Assembly (NCBI RefSeq): GCF_900116495.1
Contig: NZ_FPAY01000001.1
Coordinates: 868,001-932,000, forward strand
Source: Arthrobacter sp. ov118
GTDB lineage: Bacteria > Actinomycetota > Actinomycetes > Actinomycetales > Micrococcaceae
Direction of reading: 5' to 3'
Length of the DNA stretch: 64,000 nt
Part shown: one piece after another, positions 1 to 8,772 of the stretch
Numbering within the stretch: the stretch's first letter is position 1
How the letters are laid out: each line of letters begins with the position of its first letter
The notes under the pieces: model-generated
What the model saw: the letters and a program-made list of their open reading frames with translations, nothing else
Database searches by the model: none
Told to the model about the DNA's origin: nothing
Made by a program: the position numbers and the translations under genes

Positions 1-1116
1 TTCACGATTGCTGACCTCCGCGACGGTGCCAGAAAAACCACGCCGCGCGCCGTTTTCAACTACACGGACGGAGCGGCCGAAGAGGAGATCACGATCGCCC
101 GCTGCCGCCAGGCTTTCCGGGATATCGAGTTCGTGCCCTCGGTTCTTCGCGACGTATCGAGCCCTGATCCGACAACCGAGATTTTCGCCCGACAGTTGGC
201 CTTCCCGCTGGTACTCGCGCCGACGGGTTACACCCGCATGATGCACAATGACGGCGAGAAGGCCGTGGCCAGGGTGGCTGCCCGGTACAACGTGCCGTAC
301 ACCCTGTCCACCGTGGGGACCACAACCGTGGAGGACCTTGCAGAAGCCGCACCCGACGGGAACAACTGGTTTCAGCTCTATGTGGCAAAAGACCGGGCGA
401 AAACAGTTGAACTTATCGATCGGGTCATCACAAGCGGCTACAAGGTGCTCATGGTGACCGTTGACACCCAAGTCGGCGGCTCACGGGTGCGGGAACTCCG
501 CGATGGACTCACCATTCCGCCGGCACTTTCCGTCAAAACCTTTGCCGACATGGCTACCCACCCCAGCTGGTGGTTCGACAAGCTGACCACCCCGCCGATC
601 GAGTTTGCATCGCTCCGCGGCTTTTCTGGCAACTCTGCGGAAGTCGCGGATCAGATCTTCGACCCGGGACTCACCTTTGAGGACATCGCGTGGCTTCGCA
701 CAGTGTGGCCCCACAAACTCCTGGTCAAAGGCATCCAGAGCGTGGCCGACGCCGAGCGTGTCGTGGAGCTCGGCTGCGACGGCGTCGTGCTCTCCAACCA
801 CGGGGGCCGTCAGCTGGACCGCTCACCGACGGTACTGCGGATTCTTCCCGTCGTCCGCGAGCGCCTCGGCTCCGATCCTGTCGTGCTGATCGACAGCGGC
901 GTGATGTCCGGAAGCGACATCCTGGCGGCCGTCGGCCTGGGCGCCGACGCGGCAATGGTCGGCCGGGCGTACCTGTACGGCCTGATGGCCGGAGGCGAAC
1001 GAGGAGTGTCCCGCGCCCTGGAGATCCTTCGCGGCCAGTACGTCAGGTCCATGCAGTTGCTGGGTGTAAAGACGACCGCTGGCGTGACCCGGGAACATGT
1101 CTCGTTTGTGGACTAA
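1..1116 (+). CDS. FMN-dependent alpha-hydroxy-acid oxidase/dehydrogenase (lactate-type), 5' end outside window
   Basis: The frame is open from base 1, so the N-terminus lies outside the window; about 371 residues are visible. It belongs to the FMN-dependent L-2-hydroxyacid oxidase family (lactate dehydrogenase, glycolate or mandelate oxidase), which oxidises a 2-hydroxy acid to the 2-oxo acid. Visible family landmarks are FNYTDGAAEEE near the start, LAPTGYTRM, the FMN-binding stretch NNWFQLYV, VTVDTQVGGSR, the catalytic-base segment SNHGGRQLD and the C-terminal phosphate-binding segment IDSGVMSGSDI..GADAAMVGRAYLYG. It runs convergent to the IclR gene with a hairpin between them. Next to sugar-acid genes it probably handles lactate or a related hydroxy acid, for example L-lactate released in fucose breakdown; substrate is inference. 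Confidence 0.88.
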   Translation, partial: FTIADLRDGARKTTPRAVFNYTDGAAEEEITIARCRQAFRDIEFVPSVLRDVSSPDPTTEIFARQLAFPLVLAPTGYTRMMHNDGEKAVARVAARYNVPYTLSTVGTTTVEDLAEAAPDGNNWFQLYVAKDRAKTVELIDRVITSGYKVLMVTVDTQVGGSRVRELRDGLTIPPALSVKTFADMATHPSWWFDKLTTPPIEFASLRGFSGNSAEVADQIFDPGLTFEDIAWLRTVWPHKLLVKGIQSVADAERVVELGCDGVVLSNHGGRQLDRSPTVLRILPVVRERLGSDPVVLIDSGVMSGSDILAAVGLGADAAMVGRAYLYGLMAGGERGVSRALEILRGQYVRSMQLLGVKTTAGVTREHVSFVD

Positions 1117-1138
1117 CGCCGGTGCCGCGCACCGGCGT
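1116..1138. terminator. Perfect inverted repeat between convergent genes
   Basis: Two 10-base arms, ACGCCGGTGC and GCACCGGCGT, separated by CGC, sit directly after the stop of the hydroxyacid dehydrogenase and before the end of the IclR gene. There is no T-run, but strong GC hairpins without a clear U-tract are common transcript ends in actinobacteria. It could serve both strands. Confidence 0.6.
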
Positions 1139-1159
1139 CGCGGTCCCGGCCCATCCAGG

Positions 1160-1915
1160 TCAAGGGTAACCAAGCTCCGCGCTGAGCTGTTCCGCGCCCT
1201 CCGAGGCAAAAGCGGCCCACTCTGCGGGGGAACGCTGGTTCCAGCGCATATCGGGGACCGAGATGCTGAGTGCGGCCACCACCGCTCCGGTGTGGTCCCG
1301 GATGGGAGCGGCAACACACGAGACGTCCGGGTTGGACTCGCCCGCTTCGAAGGCCACGCCGCTGGCACGGATCTGGTCGAGCTGGTTCGCCAGCACATGC
1401 GGTTCCGTAATGCTGCGGGGAGTGAGCTTGGCCAGCCCCTTCCGCAAGAGTCGGCTGCGTTCGGCCTCCGGCAGATGCGCCAGGAGTGCTTTGCCCACGG
1501 CGGTGCAACTGGCCGGAACCCGCCCGCCCATCCGGGAAACCATCCGGACGGACTGGGTGCTGTCGACTTTGCAGACGTAGACGACGTCGGGTCCTTCAAG
1601 AATTCCGACATGCACTGTTTCGTCGCACTGCCGGGCGACCGACTCCGCAACGCGCAGGCCAACGGAATGCAGGTCAAGCCGCTCGGCGAAGGCGTTGCCC
1701 AGCCGGAACACGCTGAGCCCCAGGTGGTAGGTGGCGGTTGTGTCGTCCCGTCGGAGGTACCTGCGCTCGGCCAGCGTAGTGAGGAGCTCGTGGACCGTGG
1801 TCCGCGGAAGGCCTGTCCGCTGGACGACTTCCGGAGCCGTCAACCCATGGCGGGCATCCAGAAAAAGTTCCAGAACATCGAGACTCCGAAGGACAGCGGG
1901 AGTCAGACGTGCCAC
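1160..1915 (-). CDS. IclR-family transcriptional regulator
   Basis: A 251-residue protein of typical IclR length. The N-terminal winged helix-turn-helix (about residues 5-70) contains VLRSLDVLELFLD..LTAPEVVQRTGLPRTTVHELLTTL. The C-terminal effector domain shows the family landmarks YHLGLSVFRLG, ETVHVGILEG, the SRMGGRVPASCTAVGKALLA loop and AAPIRDHTGAVVAALSIS. The gene is divergent from the alpha-ketoglutarate semialdehyde dehydrogenase operon, with good candidate operators between them, so it most likely represses that sugar-acid operon and itself. The effector is unknown. Confidence 0.9.
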   Translation of the reverse strand: MARLTPAVLRSLDVLELFLDARHGLTAPEVVQRTGLPRTTVHELLTTLAERRYLRRDDTTATYHLGLSVFRLGNAFAERLDLHSVGLRVAESVARQCDETVHVGILEGPDVVYVCKVDSTQSVRMVSRMGGRVPASCTAVGKALLAHLPEAERSRLLRKGLAKLTPRSITEPHVLANQLDQIRASGVAFEAGESNPDVSCVAAPIRDHTGAVVAALSISVPDMRWNQRSPAEWAAFASEGAEQLSAELGYP

Positions 1916-1979
1916 AGCAAAACCCTCTTTCTAGGCTCGGGATCTTCCAGGGCCGAGAATCCATTCTACAACTCAAGTT

Positions 1980-2022
1980 CGAAATTTCGCACAATGAACG
2001 AAAGCCGCCGTTCAACCGTTCA
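1980..2022. promoter_or_regulatory. Candidate IclR operators in the divergent promoter region
   Basis: The 176-base gap between the divergent IclR and aldehyde dehydrogenase genes holds a 10-base perfect palindrome CGAAATTTCG (1980-1989), an inverted repeat TGAACG-N8-CGTTCA (1995-2014) and a further CGTTCA at 2017-2022. The position between a regulator and its presumed target operon supports an operator role; binding is inference. Confidence 0.55.
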
Positions 2023-2091
2023 TGCAGCAGCGTGGCGCCCGGCGCAGAGCAGTCAACCTACGGGCCACAGGCCCCCGGAAGGAACAGAGCC

Positions 2092-3561
2092 ATGATCACA
2101 ACACCCGAGCAGGCCAACGACCAGATCGTCGCCGCTCACAATGCCTATAAGCAGGCCAAGGAGATCTCTCCGCGGCAGCGCGCGGACTGGTTGGCGGAAA
2201 TTGCCTCGGCCTTGGAGGCCAACGCCGACGAGCTGGTCGCCTTGGGTCAACAGGAAACGCATCTTGACGAGGGCCGGCTCCGCTTCGAGCTACGGCGGTC
2301 CGTTTTCCAGCTTCGGTTGTTTATGGATGAAATTGTCCACGGGGAACACCTGGACGCGACCATCGACCACGCCGATCCGTCCTGGGGCATGGGCCCGAGG
2401 CCCGATATCCGGCGCTTCTCCGTACCGCTCGGCGTCGTGGGCGTTTTTGGTGCCTCCAACTTCCCTTTTGCCTTCAGTGTGATGGGCGGGGACAGCGCTT
2501 CGGCGCTTGCGGCCGGATGTGCAGTGGTGCACAAGATCCATGAGGGGCACCTGCAGTTGGCTGTCCGGACCGGGGCGGTCGTTGAGGAAGCCCTCAAGAA
2601 GGCCGGGGCGCCGGCCGGGCTTTTCTCGACCGTCGTGGGCCGCCAGGCGGCGGAAGCGCTGGTTGACCATCCGCTGGTGAAGGCCATCGGATTTACAGGC
2701 TCAACAGCTGGCGGCCGTGCGCTTTTCGACCGGGCCTCCCGGCGTCCCACTCCCATTCCCTTCTACGGCGAACTGGGCAGCATCAATCCGGTCTTTGTCA
2801 CCCAGGCGGCGTGGAGCGCAAGGCGTGAGCAGATCCTGACGGGCTACGTGGCATCGTTCACCATGGGCATGGGCCAGTTCTGCACCAAGCCCGGCCTGCT
2901 GTTTGCCCCGATCGAGGACGCCGACGACATCGCGGAAGTCCTCCACCGGGAGCTCAGCAGCAAGCAGGTCAGCCCCCTGCTCAGCCCGAAGCTGCGGGAG
3001 GGGTTCGACAAGGCGCTGAACGCCGTGCGCTCGACGCCGGGCGTTGACGTGCTGGTCGCCGGGGATGACTCTGAGGCGCCCCGGCCCACTGTGCTTGTGA
3101 CCTCTGCGGAGGAAGTCCGGCAACGGCCCGATATTTTGGAGCAGGAGATGTTCGGCCCCGCGACACTGGTCATCCGCTACGCCCCCGGCACTGATCTGGC
3201 GGAGCTTGCCGCCTTGTTGGACGGGCAGCTGACGGCCACCGTCCAGGCGGAACCCGAAGAGGACGTCAAGGCGTTGCTTGCTGTGCTGCGGGAACGGTCC
3301 GGGCGCTTGCTCTGGAACGCCTGGCCCACCGGGGTGACGGTGTCGTACGCGCAGCACCACGGCGGCCCCTACCCCGCGACCACGGCCACCACAACATCGG
3401 TCGGCACGGCAGCGATCAGCCGGTTCATGCGTCCCGTCGCGTACGACTCCTTCCCGCCCTCGCAGTTGCCCGAACCGTTGCGGGACGACAACCCCTGGTG
3501 GATCCGCCGGCGGGTTGACGGCGTCTGGGAGTCCGCGGCTGCAGGGGAGGCAAGCAAATGA
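2092..3561 (+). CDS. Alpha-ketoglutarate semialdehyde (2,5-dioxopentanoate) dehydrogenase
   Basis: A 490-residue NAD(P)+ aldehyde dehydrogenase of the KGSADH subfamily, which oxidises 2,5-dioxopentanoate to 2-oxoglutarate, the last step of oxidative pentose or sugar-acid pathways. The ATG at 2092 is chosen over an upstream in-frame start because a GGAAGG ribosome site precedes it and the family N-terminus begins here. Catalytic features: Asn123 in FGASNFPFAF, the FTGSTAGG cofactor loop at 201-208, Glu227 in FYGELGS and the nucleophile Cys264 in GQFCTKPG. The FYGELGSINPVF..GQFCTKPG pairing is characteristic of KGSADH rather than general ALDHs. The stop overlaps the next gene by 4 bases, implying translational coupling with the dehydratase that would make its substrate. 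Confidence 0.9.
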   Translation: MITTPEQANDQIVAAHNAYKQAKEISPRQRADWLAEIASALEANADELVALGQQETHLDEGRLRFELRRSVFQLRLFMDEIVHGEHLDATIDHADPSWGMGPRPDIRRFSVPLGVVGVFGASNFPFAFSVMGGDSASALAAGCAVVHKIHEGHLQLAVRTGAVVEEALKKAGAPAGLFSTVVGRQAAEALVDHPLVKAIGFTGSTAGGRALFDRASRRPTPIPFYGELGSINPVFVTQAAWSARREQILTGYVASFTMGMGQFCTKPGLLFAPIEDADDIAEVLHRELSSKQVSPLLSPKLREGFDKALNAVRSTPGVDVLVAGDDSEAPRPTVLVTSAEEVRQRPDILEQEMFGPATLVIRYAPGTDLAELAALLDGQLTATVQAEPEEDVKALLAVLRERSGRLLWNAWPTGVTVSYAQHHGGPYPATTATTTSVGTAAISRFMRPVAYDSFPPSQLPEPLRDDNPWWIRRRVDGVWESAAAGEASK

Positions 3562-4745
3562 GCCACGCATTGGCGCAGCAGATCCTTCCCGTTGACGCGG
3601 AGGCTGCGATCCTCATCGGCCGGGTGTGGGACCCGGCCACTCAGGGCCCGCGGGTGGTTCATGTCCGGGGTGAAGAAGTTTTCGATCTGACGCCCGAAGT
3701 CCGTACCGTCGCTGAACTCATGGAACATGAGAACCCTGCGGACACTGTGCTCCGCGAAATGGGCACTCCGCGCTGGAAACTGGCCGAAGTCATCGAGGCG
3801 TCGGTCCAGCAGGACCGCACCAGGCCCCATTGGCTGGCCCCGATCGATCTTCAGGTGATCAAGGCCTGCGGAGTGACGTTTGTTGAGAGCATGATCGAAA
3901 GGGTCATCGAAGAGCGGTGCGGCGGTGATTTCAACCGGGCCGCAGAAGTCCGCAAAACTGTCGCCGACGTCCTCGGCGGCAGCTTGAGCTCCCTCCGACC
4001 CGGATCCCAGCAGGCACAGGAGGCCAAGAAAGTACTGACGGCCCAGGGGATGTGGTCACAGTACCTGGAAGTCGGGCTCGGCCCGGACCCTGAGGTGTTC
4101 ACAAAAGCCCCGGTCCTCTCCTCCGTTGGGTACGGAACCGGCATAGGCATTCCCAGCTTTTCCTCCTGGAACAATCCGGAGCCAGAGCTGGTGCTTATCC
4201 TCGACTCCGCCGGCCGGGCCAGGGGCGCAACCCTGGGGAACGACGTGAACCTCCGGGACGTGGAGGGGCGCAGCGCCCTGCTGCTCGGCATGGCCAAGGA
4301 CAACAATGCCTCCTGCGCCATCGGCCCTCTGATCCGGCTCTTCCACGACGGCTTCACGCTGGACTCGCTCCGGACGGAAGAGATCACGCTCACGGTGGAA
4401 GGAGAGGACGGTTACCGGCTGGAAGGCAGGAACAGTCTTGCCCGCATCAGCCGCCCCTTCGAGGAACTGATCCACGCGGCGCATGGCAGGCACCATCAGT
4501 ACCCCGACGGGTTCGCGCTCTTCACAGGAACACTGTTCGCCCCCACCCAGGACCGCGATACTGAAGGCCTGGGATTCACTCACAAGGACGGTGACCTTGT
4601 CACGATCAGCAGCCCCCTGCTCGGTTCGCTCATCAACCGGACACAGAAGACCGAGGATATGGAGCCATGGACCTTCGGGATCACGGCCCTGTTCACCTAC
4701 CTCGCCAGCCTGAATCCCGAGATCGCGCCACTACAGCTGAACTAG
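3558..4745 (+). CDS. FAH-fold 2-keto-3-deoxy-sugar-acid dehydratase-like protein
   Basis: A 395-residue protein related to fumarylacetoacetate hydrolase, overlapping the KGSADH stop by ATGA. Its C-terminal half carries the acidic metal-binding pattern of the fold (EPELVLILDSAGRARGATLGNDVNLRDVEGRSALLL). The length and pairing with KGSADH fit 2-keto-3-deoxy-D-arabinonate dehydratase-type enzymes, which convert a 2-keto-3-deoxy-pentonate to 2,5-dioxopentanoate. That assignment comes from family and operon context. Other FAH-fold hydrolases or decarboxylases remain possible because the substrate pocket cannot be read from the sequence. Confidence 0.75.
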   Translation: MSHALAQQILPVDAEAAILIGRVWDPATQGPRVVHVRGEEVFDLTPEVRTVAELMEHENPADTVLREMGTPRWKLAEVIEASVQQDRTRPHWLAPIDLQVIKACGVTFVESMIERVIEERCGGDFNRAAEVRKTVADVLGGSLSSLRPGSQQAQEAKKVLTAQGMWSQYLEVGLGPDPEVFTKAPVLSSVGYGTGIGIPSFSSWNNPEPELVLILDSAGRARGATLGNDVNLRDVEGRSALLLGMAKDNNASCAIGPLIRLFHDGFTLDSLRTEEITLTVEGEDGYRLEGRNSLARISRPFEELIHAAHGRHHQYPDGFALFTGTLFAPTQDRDTEGLGFTHKDGDLVTISSPLLGSLINRTQKTEDMEPWTFGITALFTYLASLNPEIAPLQLN

Positions 4746-4835
4746 AAGCGGCGTGCTGAAAGGCAACATCCTGCCGACGCGGACGCGGTACGCACGTTGC
4801 GTCCGCTGACTGAACCGACCAGAGAGAAGATAACT

Positions 4836-6182
4836 GTGCCTTCCATCATTTCCATCCAAACCCAGGACGTGCGCTTCCCCACGTCCCTCGAGCTCGATGG
4901 CTCTGACGCCGTCAACGTTGACCCGGACTACTCAGCCGCGTACGTCGTCATCCGCACTGATGCGGGCGACGAGGGCCACGGCTTCATCTTCAGCTGCGGC
5001 CGCGGCAACGAGATCCTCACTCATGCGATCGACGCCTACGCCAAGCTCCTGCTCGGCCGCGATATCAACGAACTCATCTATGACCTCGGCGGGGCATCCA
5101 AGCGCCTCATCCATGATTCTCAGTTGCGCTGGTTGGGCCCGGAAAAGGGTGTGACCCAGATGGCCTGCGGTGCGCTCGTCAGTGCACTCTGGGACATTCG
5201 CGCCCGGCGCGAAAACAAGCCCCTATGGCTCCTGCTCAGTGAGATGCCCGCCGAGGAAATCGTCGACGTCGTTGACTTCACCCACATCCGGGATGCCTTG
5301 AGCCCGGAGCAGGCACTCGACATCCTGCGCGCCGGCGAGGACGGCAAGGCCGCCCGCATCGCGGCCCTCAAAGCGGACGGGTTTCCGGCGTACACGACAT
5401 CGCCCGGCTGGCTAGGCTACAGCGACGAGAAGCTGGTCCGGCTGAGTAAGGAAGCGGTCGCCGACGGGTTCTCCATGATCAAGCTCAAGGTGGGCGGTGA
5501 CATCATGGATGACCGCCGCCGGCTGGCCTTGGCACGGCAGGCAGTCGGCAATCTTCCCATCGCTATCGACGCCAACCAGCGCTGGGAAGTCTCCGAAGCC
5601 ATCGAATGGGTCAACCAGCTCGCCGAGTTCAACCCTTACTGGATCGAGGAGCCCACCAGCACCGATGACATCCTGGGTCACGCCGCGATCCGCACGGGCG
5701 TTGCCCCTGTGCGCGTCGCCACCGGGGAGGCCGTCGCGAGCCGCATTGTCTTCAAGCAGCTGCTGCAGGCCGGCGCCATTGACGTGCTCCAGCTGGACTC
5801 CACCCGCGTGGGCGGCGTGAACGAAAACATTGCCAACCTCCTGCTCGCCGCCCGCTTCAACGTGCCGGTCTGCCCGCACGCCGGCGGGGTGGGACTGTGC
5901 GAGCTCGTTCAGCACTTCTCCTTCTTCGACTACGCGGCCGTCAGCGGCAGCCAGGACGGGCGCATGATCGAATACGTGGACCACCTCCACGAGCACTTCA
6001 TCGAGCCGGTCCGCATCGTCAACGGCCGCTACGCCGCACCGCAGCTGCCGGGCACGGGTGCCGAAATGCTGAGCGCTTCCCGCTCGCGGTGGGAATTTCC
6101 CGGCGGTGCCGGCTGGCTAGATGTCGGTGACCGCGCCGCCGTCACGGGCGCATCCGTGCCTGCAACAGGAACGGTCCGATGA
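4836..6182 (+). CDS. L-fuconate dehydratase-like enolase-superfamily enzyme
   Basis: A 448-residue member of the mandelate racemase/enolase superfamily. The GTG at 4836 follows an AGAGAGAAG ribosome site and gives the normal N-terminus; an upstream start would add 13 atypical residues. The barrel contains the Lys-x-Lys base pair (Lys216, Lys218 in MIKLKVGG), metal ligands Asp245, Glu271 and Glu298 (IDANQRW, WIEEPTS, VATGEAV) and the catalytic His348 in CPHAGGVGLCE. The long capping domain with HDSQLRWLGPEKGV and VDFTHIRDALSPEQA resembles L-fuconate dehydratase, which forms 2-keto-3-deoxy-L-fuconate. A related aldonate substrate such as D-arabinonate is possible. The gene is third in the operon. 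Confidence 0.82.
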   Translation: MPSIISIQTQDVRFPTSLELDGSDAVNVDPDYSAAYVVIRTDAGDEGHGFIFSCGRGNEILTHAIDAYAKLLLGRDINELIYDLGGASKRLIHDSQLRWLGPEKGVTQMACGALVSALWDIRARRENKPLWLLLSEMPAEEIVDVVDFTHIRDALSPEQALDILRAGEDGKAARIAALKADGFPAYTTSPGWLGYSDEKLVRLSKEAVADGFSMIKLKVGGDIMDDRRRLALARQAVGNLPIAIDANQRWEVSEAIEWVNQLAEFNPYWIEEPTSTDDILGHAAIRTGVAPVRVATGEAVASRIVFKQLLQAGAIDVLQLDSTRVGGVNENIANLLLAARFNVPVCPHAGGVGLCELVQHFSFFDYAAVSGSQDGRMIEYVDHLHEHFIEPVRIVNGRYAAPQLPGTGAEMLSASRSRWEFPGGAGWLDVGDRAAVTGASVPATGTVR

Positions 6183-6318
6183 CAACTTAATAAATAATCT
6201 CAAGTCGTGTGTCGACGTCGCCTACACGGCGATCGACGGGGGCGCTTCAGGACGGCCGCCCCTCTGAAGGACCGCCCGCCCTCTTCAAATCTGTTCGCCT
6301 CCAGAAGGAATCTGACCG

Positions 6319-7161
6319 ATGAAGTTTGCCCAGACTGGCGCCCCAGGCGCCGAACAACCCGTCGTTATCCACAAGGAGCGGCACTATTCACTCCGCGGCC
6401 TCACCTCGTCCATTGATGGAACCTTTCTTTCCGACGGCGGACCCGCCGCCGCCGCGGCGGCCCTTGAAGCAGGGACGCTCCCGAAAATCAGCTCCCAAGA
6501 TGTGCGCTACGGCGCTCCCATAGCAAGGCCGTCCGCTGTTATTTGTGTAGGCCTGAACTACGCTGCCCACGCCGCAGAGTCGGGCGCCGAACCTCCGGAA
6601 CACCCAGTCATCTTTCTGAAGACGCCCAATACCGTCGGAGGGCCGGATGATTCGGTGAGTATCCCCCGCAGATCGACCAGGACCGACTGGGAAGTGGAGC
6701 TCGGGGTCGTCATCGGAAAACGCGCCTCATACCTGGAGTCGAAGGAAACCGCCCGCGATCACATTGGCGGCTTTGTGGTGGTCGATGACCTCTCCGAGCG
6801 CGACTTCCAATTGAACTTCTCCGGCGGCCAGTGGTCCAAGGGGAAAAGCTCACCCGGGTTCTGCCCCACGGGCCCCTTTCTGATCACACCGGATGAGGTC
6901 GACGCCGGCAACCTGCGACTTCGCAGCTGGGTGAACGGCGAACCGCGCCAAGACTCATCCACAGCGGACATGATCTTCGATGTGGAAACCATCGTATGGA
7001 ATCTGAGCCAGTACATGGTGCTCGAGCCCGGCGATCTCATCTGCACCGGAACGCCCGAAGGGGTCGCACTGTCCGGGCGCTTCCCCTACCTGAAAGCCGG
7101 CGACGTTGTGGAAATCGAGATCGAGGGACTGGGCCGCCAGCGCCATGAATTCATAGCCTGA
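6319..7161 (+). CDS. FAH-family hydrolase (2,4-diketo-3-deoxy-L-fuconate hydrolase or ureidoglycolate lyase-like)
   Basis: A 280-residue fumarylacetoacetate-hydrolase-family protein preceded by an AGAAGGA ribosome site. Visible landmarks are CVGLNYAAHAAESG, PVIFLKTPNTV, the metal-binding WEVELGVVIGKRA with the following VVDDLSERDFQ, and the C-terminal GDLICTGTPEGVA. This layout is shared by 2,4-diketo-3-deoxy-L-fuconate hydrolase, which splits its substrate to pyruvate and L-lactate. With a fuconate-type dehydratase just upstream and a lactate-type dehydrogenase at the left edge, a hydrolytic fucose route is plausible. However, the dehydrogenase joining the two steps is not in this block. It ends the operon and is convergent with xylB. 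Confidence 0.78.
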   Translation: MKFAQTGAPGAEQPVVIHKERHYSLRGLTSSIDGTFLSDGGPAAAAAALEAGTLPKISSQDVRYGAPIARPSAVICVGLNYAAHAAESGAEPPEHPVIFLKTPNTVGGPDDSVSIPRRSTRTDWEVELGVVIGKRASYLESKETARDHIGGFVVVDDLSERDFQLNFSGGQWSKGKSSPGFCPTGPFLITPDEVDAGNLRLRSWVNGEPRQDSSTADMIFDVETIVWNLSQYMVLEPGDLICTGTPEGVALSGRFPYLKAGDVVEIEIEGLGRQRHEFIA

Positions 7162-7226
7162 ATAGGGAGGTCCTCCGCCTACACCACGCCGGCGATGGCC
7201 TAAGTCTCAAGGAGCGCACCTCAACC

Positions 7227-8768
7227 TCAGTTGCCGGGGTCAATGCGGTTGCTGGCCCGCAGGTAGTTTTGCCTGATGACGGGGTGGAAGTCCGGGGCGG
7301 GTGCGGCGTCCACCGCGACCGGCCAATCCGGGCGGCTGCCGTGGTGGGCCCACGCCGCCTGAACAGCGGCACCACTGGCCACGTACTCGCCCGGGCTGGG
7401 GACTATTACCGGCAGATCGAAGACTTGGGCCGCGATGGCCTGGACCGCCGGGTTCTGCACGGCACCACCGATCAGGAGGAGGCGTGTTGCGGCGCCGCCT
7501 TGCGCCCGCAGGGCTTCCAGGCCGCCGGACAGGCCGCACAGCATCCCTTCGATGGCTGCCCGGGCAAGGTTGCTCCGGGTGCTGGAGGCAATGCTGAGCC
7601 CGTGGAAGCTGGCTTTGGCGTGGGGCAGGTTGGGCGTGCGCTCACCTTCGAAATACGGCACCAGCACGACGCCCCCGGCGCCGGGTTCGGCGCCCAGGGC
7701 AAGACGGGAGAGTTCATCGAAGTCCACACCCAGGATGCCGGCGACGGAGCTGAGCACCCGTGCGGCATTGAGCGTGACGGCGATGGGCAGGTACTCGCCG
7801 CTGGCGTCAGCGAATCCCGCCACCGTTCCGCTGGGATCGGCGACGGCACGGGACGCCACCGCGAACACCGTGCCGCTGGTGCCCACGGACACCACCACGT
7901 CACCGGGCTGCGCCCCCAGTCCCAGGGCGGCGGCCGCATTGTCTCCGGCGCCGGCGCCGAGCAGGATCCCGCTTCCGGATTCGGCCGGCCCAGTTCCAGC
8001 AAGGCCAGGCAGTTCGGCCGGGGAACCGAAGCAGTCCGGGTGGATTCCTCCGGCGGCGTCGCCGGGGCCCAGAACGCGCGGCAGAATCACGCTTCCGGAG
8101 TCTCCCGGGCGGCCATTCCCGGTAGCTTCCCGGGCGTCCTTGCCGAAGGCCAGCTTGAACAGTCCGAGATCGTACTCCCCGGCCGAGGGGCTCCAATAGC
8201 CCGTTCCGCTGGCGTCCGACCGGTCCGTCGTGAGCTGTTCCAGGTCCGGACCCAGCGGGCTGGAGGCTGCCGGGCCGTAACCGCGGAGCCGCCAGGTCAG
8301 CCAGTCATGGGGCAGCGCGACGGCCGCCACCCGATCCGCCAGCTCCGGCTCGTGGTCCCGGACCCAGCGGACCTTCGTGATGGTGAAAGAGGCCACCGGG
8401 ACCAGGCCGGTCCTTCGGACAAAGTCCTCCGCGCCCACTTCGTCGGTCAGTGCGGCGGCAGCCCCCGCCGATCGGGTGTCATTCCACAGCAGCGCCGGCC
8501 GCACCACGTTCCCGGCGTGATCGAGCAGCACCATGCCGTGCTGCTGGCCCGCCACCGAGAGCGCGCTGACGTCCGCCAGCCCGCCGGCGTCGTCGAACGC
8601 TTCGGACAAAGCCCGCCACCAGTGGTCGGGGTGGACTTCCGTACCATCCGGGTGGGCGGCGCGGCCCTCGCGGACCAGCGTGCCGTTACCCGCGTCCAGG
8701 ACCACCACCTTGCAGCTTTGGGTGGAGGAGTCGACGCCGGCGACGAGTGTCATGGGAGCAGCCGTCAC
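7227..8768 (-). CDS. xylB: Xylulokinase
   Basis: A 513-residue FGGY-family carbohydrate kinase that phosphorylates D-xylulose to xylulose 5-phosphate. The N-terminal phosphate-binding segment VAGVDSSTQSCKVVV, the AGQQHGMVLLD substrate segment, LLWNDTRS, the second-domain VSVGTSGTVFAV and the C-terminal LLIGGAVQNPAVQAIAAQVF adenosine motif are all present. It lies 4 bases downstream of xylA on the same strand. The GTG at 8768 is used here; an internal ATG at 8753 would shorten the protein by five residues and fits the family start equally well. Small insertions around residues 220-260 make it slightly longer than the usual 460-500. Confidence 0.95.
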   Translation of the reverse strand: MTAAPMTLVAGVDSSTQSCKVVVLDAGNGTLVREGRAAHPDGTEVHPDHWWRALSEAFDDAGGLADVSALSVAGQQHGMVLLDHAGNVVRPALLWNDTRSAGAAAALTDEVGAEDFVRRTGLVPVASFTITKVRWVRDHEPELADRVAAVALPHDWLTWRLRGYGPAASSPLGPDLEQLTTDRSDASGTGYWSPSAGEYDLGLFKLAFGKDAREATGNGRPGDSGSVILPRVLGPGDAAGGIHPDCFGSPAELPGLAGTGPAESGSGILLGAGAGDNAAAALGLGAQPGDVVVSVGTSGTVFAVASRAVADPSGTVAGFADASGEYLPIAVTLNAARVLSSVAGILGVDFDELSRLALGAEPGAGGVVLVPYFEGERTPNLPHAKASFHGLSIASSTRSNLARAAIEGMLCGLSGGLEALRAQGGAATRLLLIGGAVQNPAVQAIAAQVFDLPVIVPSPGEYVASGAAVQAAWAHHGSRPDWPVAVDAAPAPDFHPVIRQNYLRASNRIDPGN

Positions 8769-8772
8769 GGGA

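Noticed and set aside
1097..2095. Long open plus-strand frame opposite the IclR gene
   Set aside because: It is the antisense of a clear IclR protein and lacks any family motif; high-GC codon structure explains the open frame.
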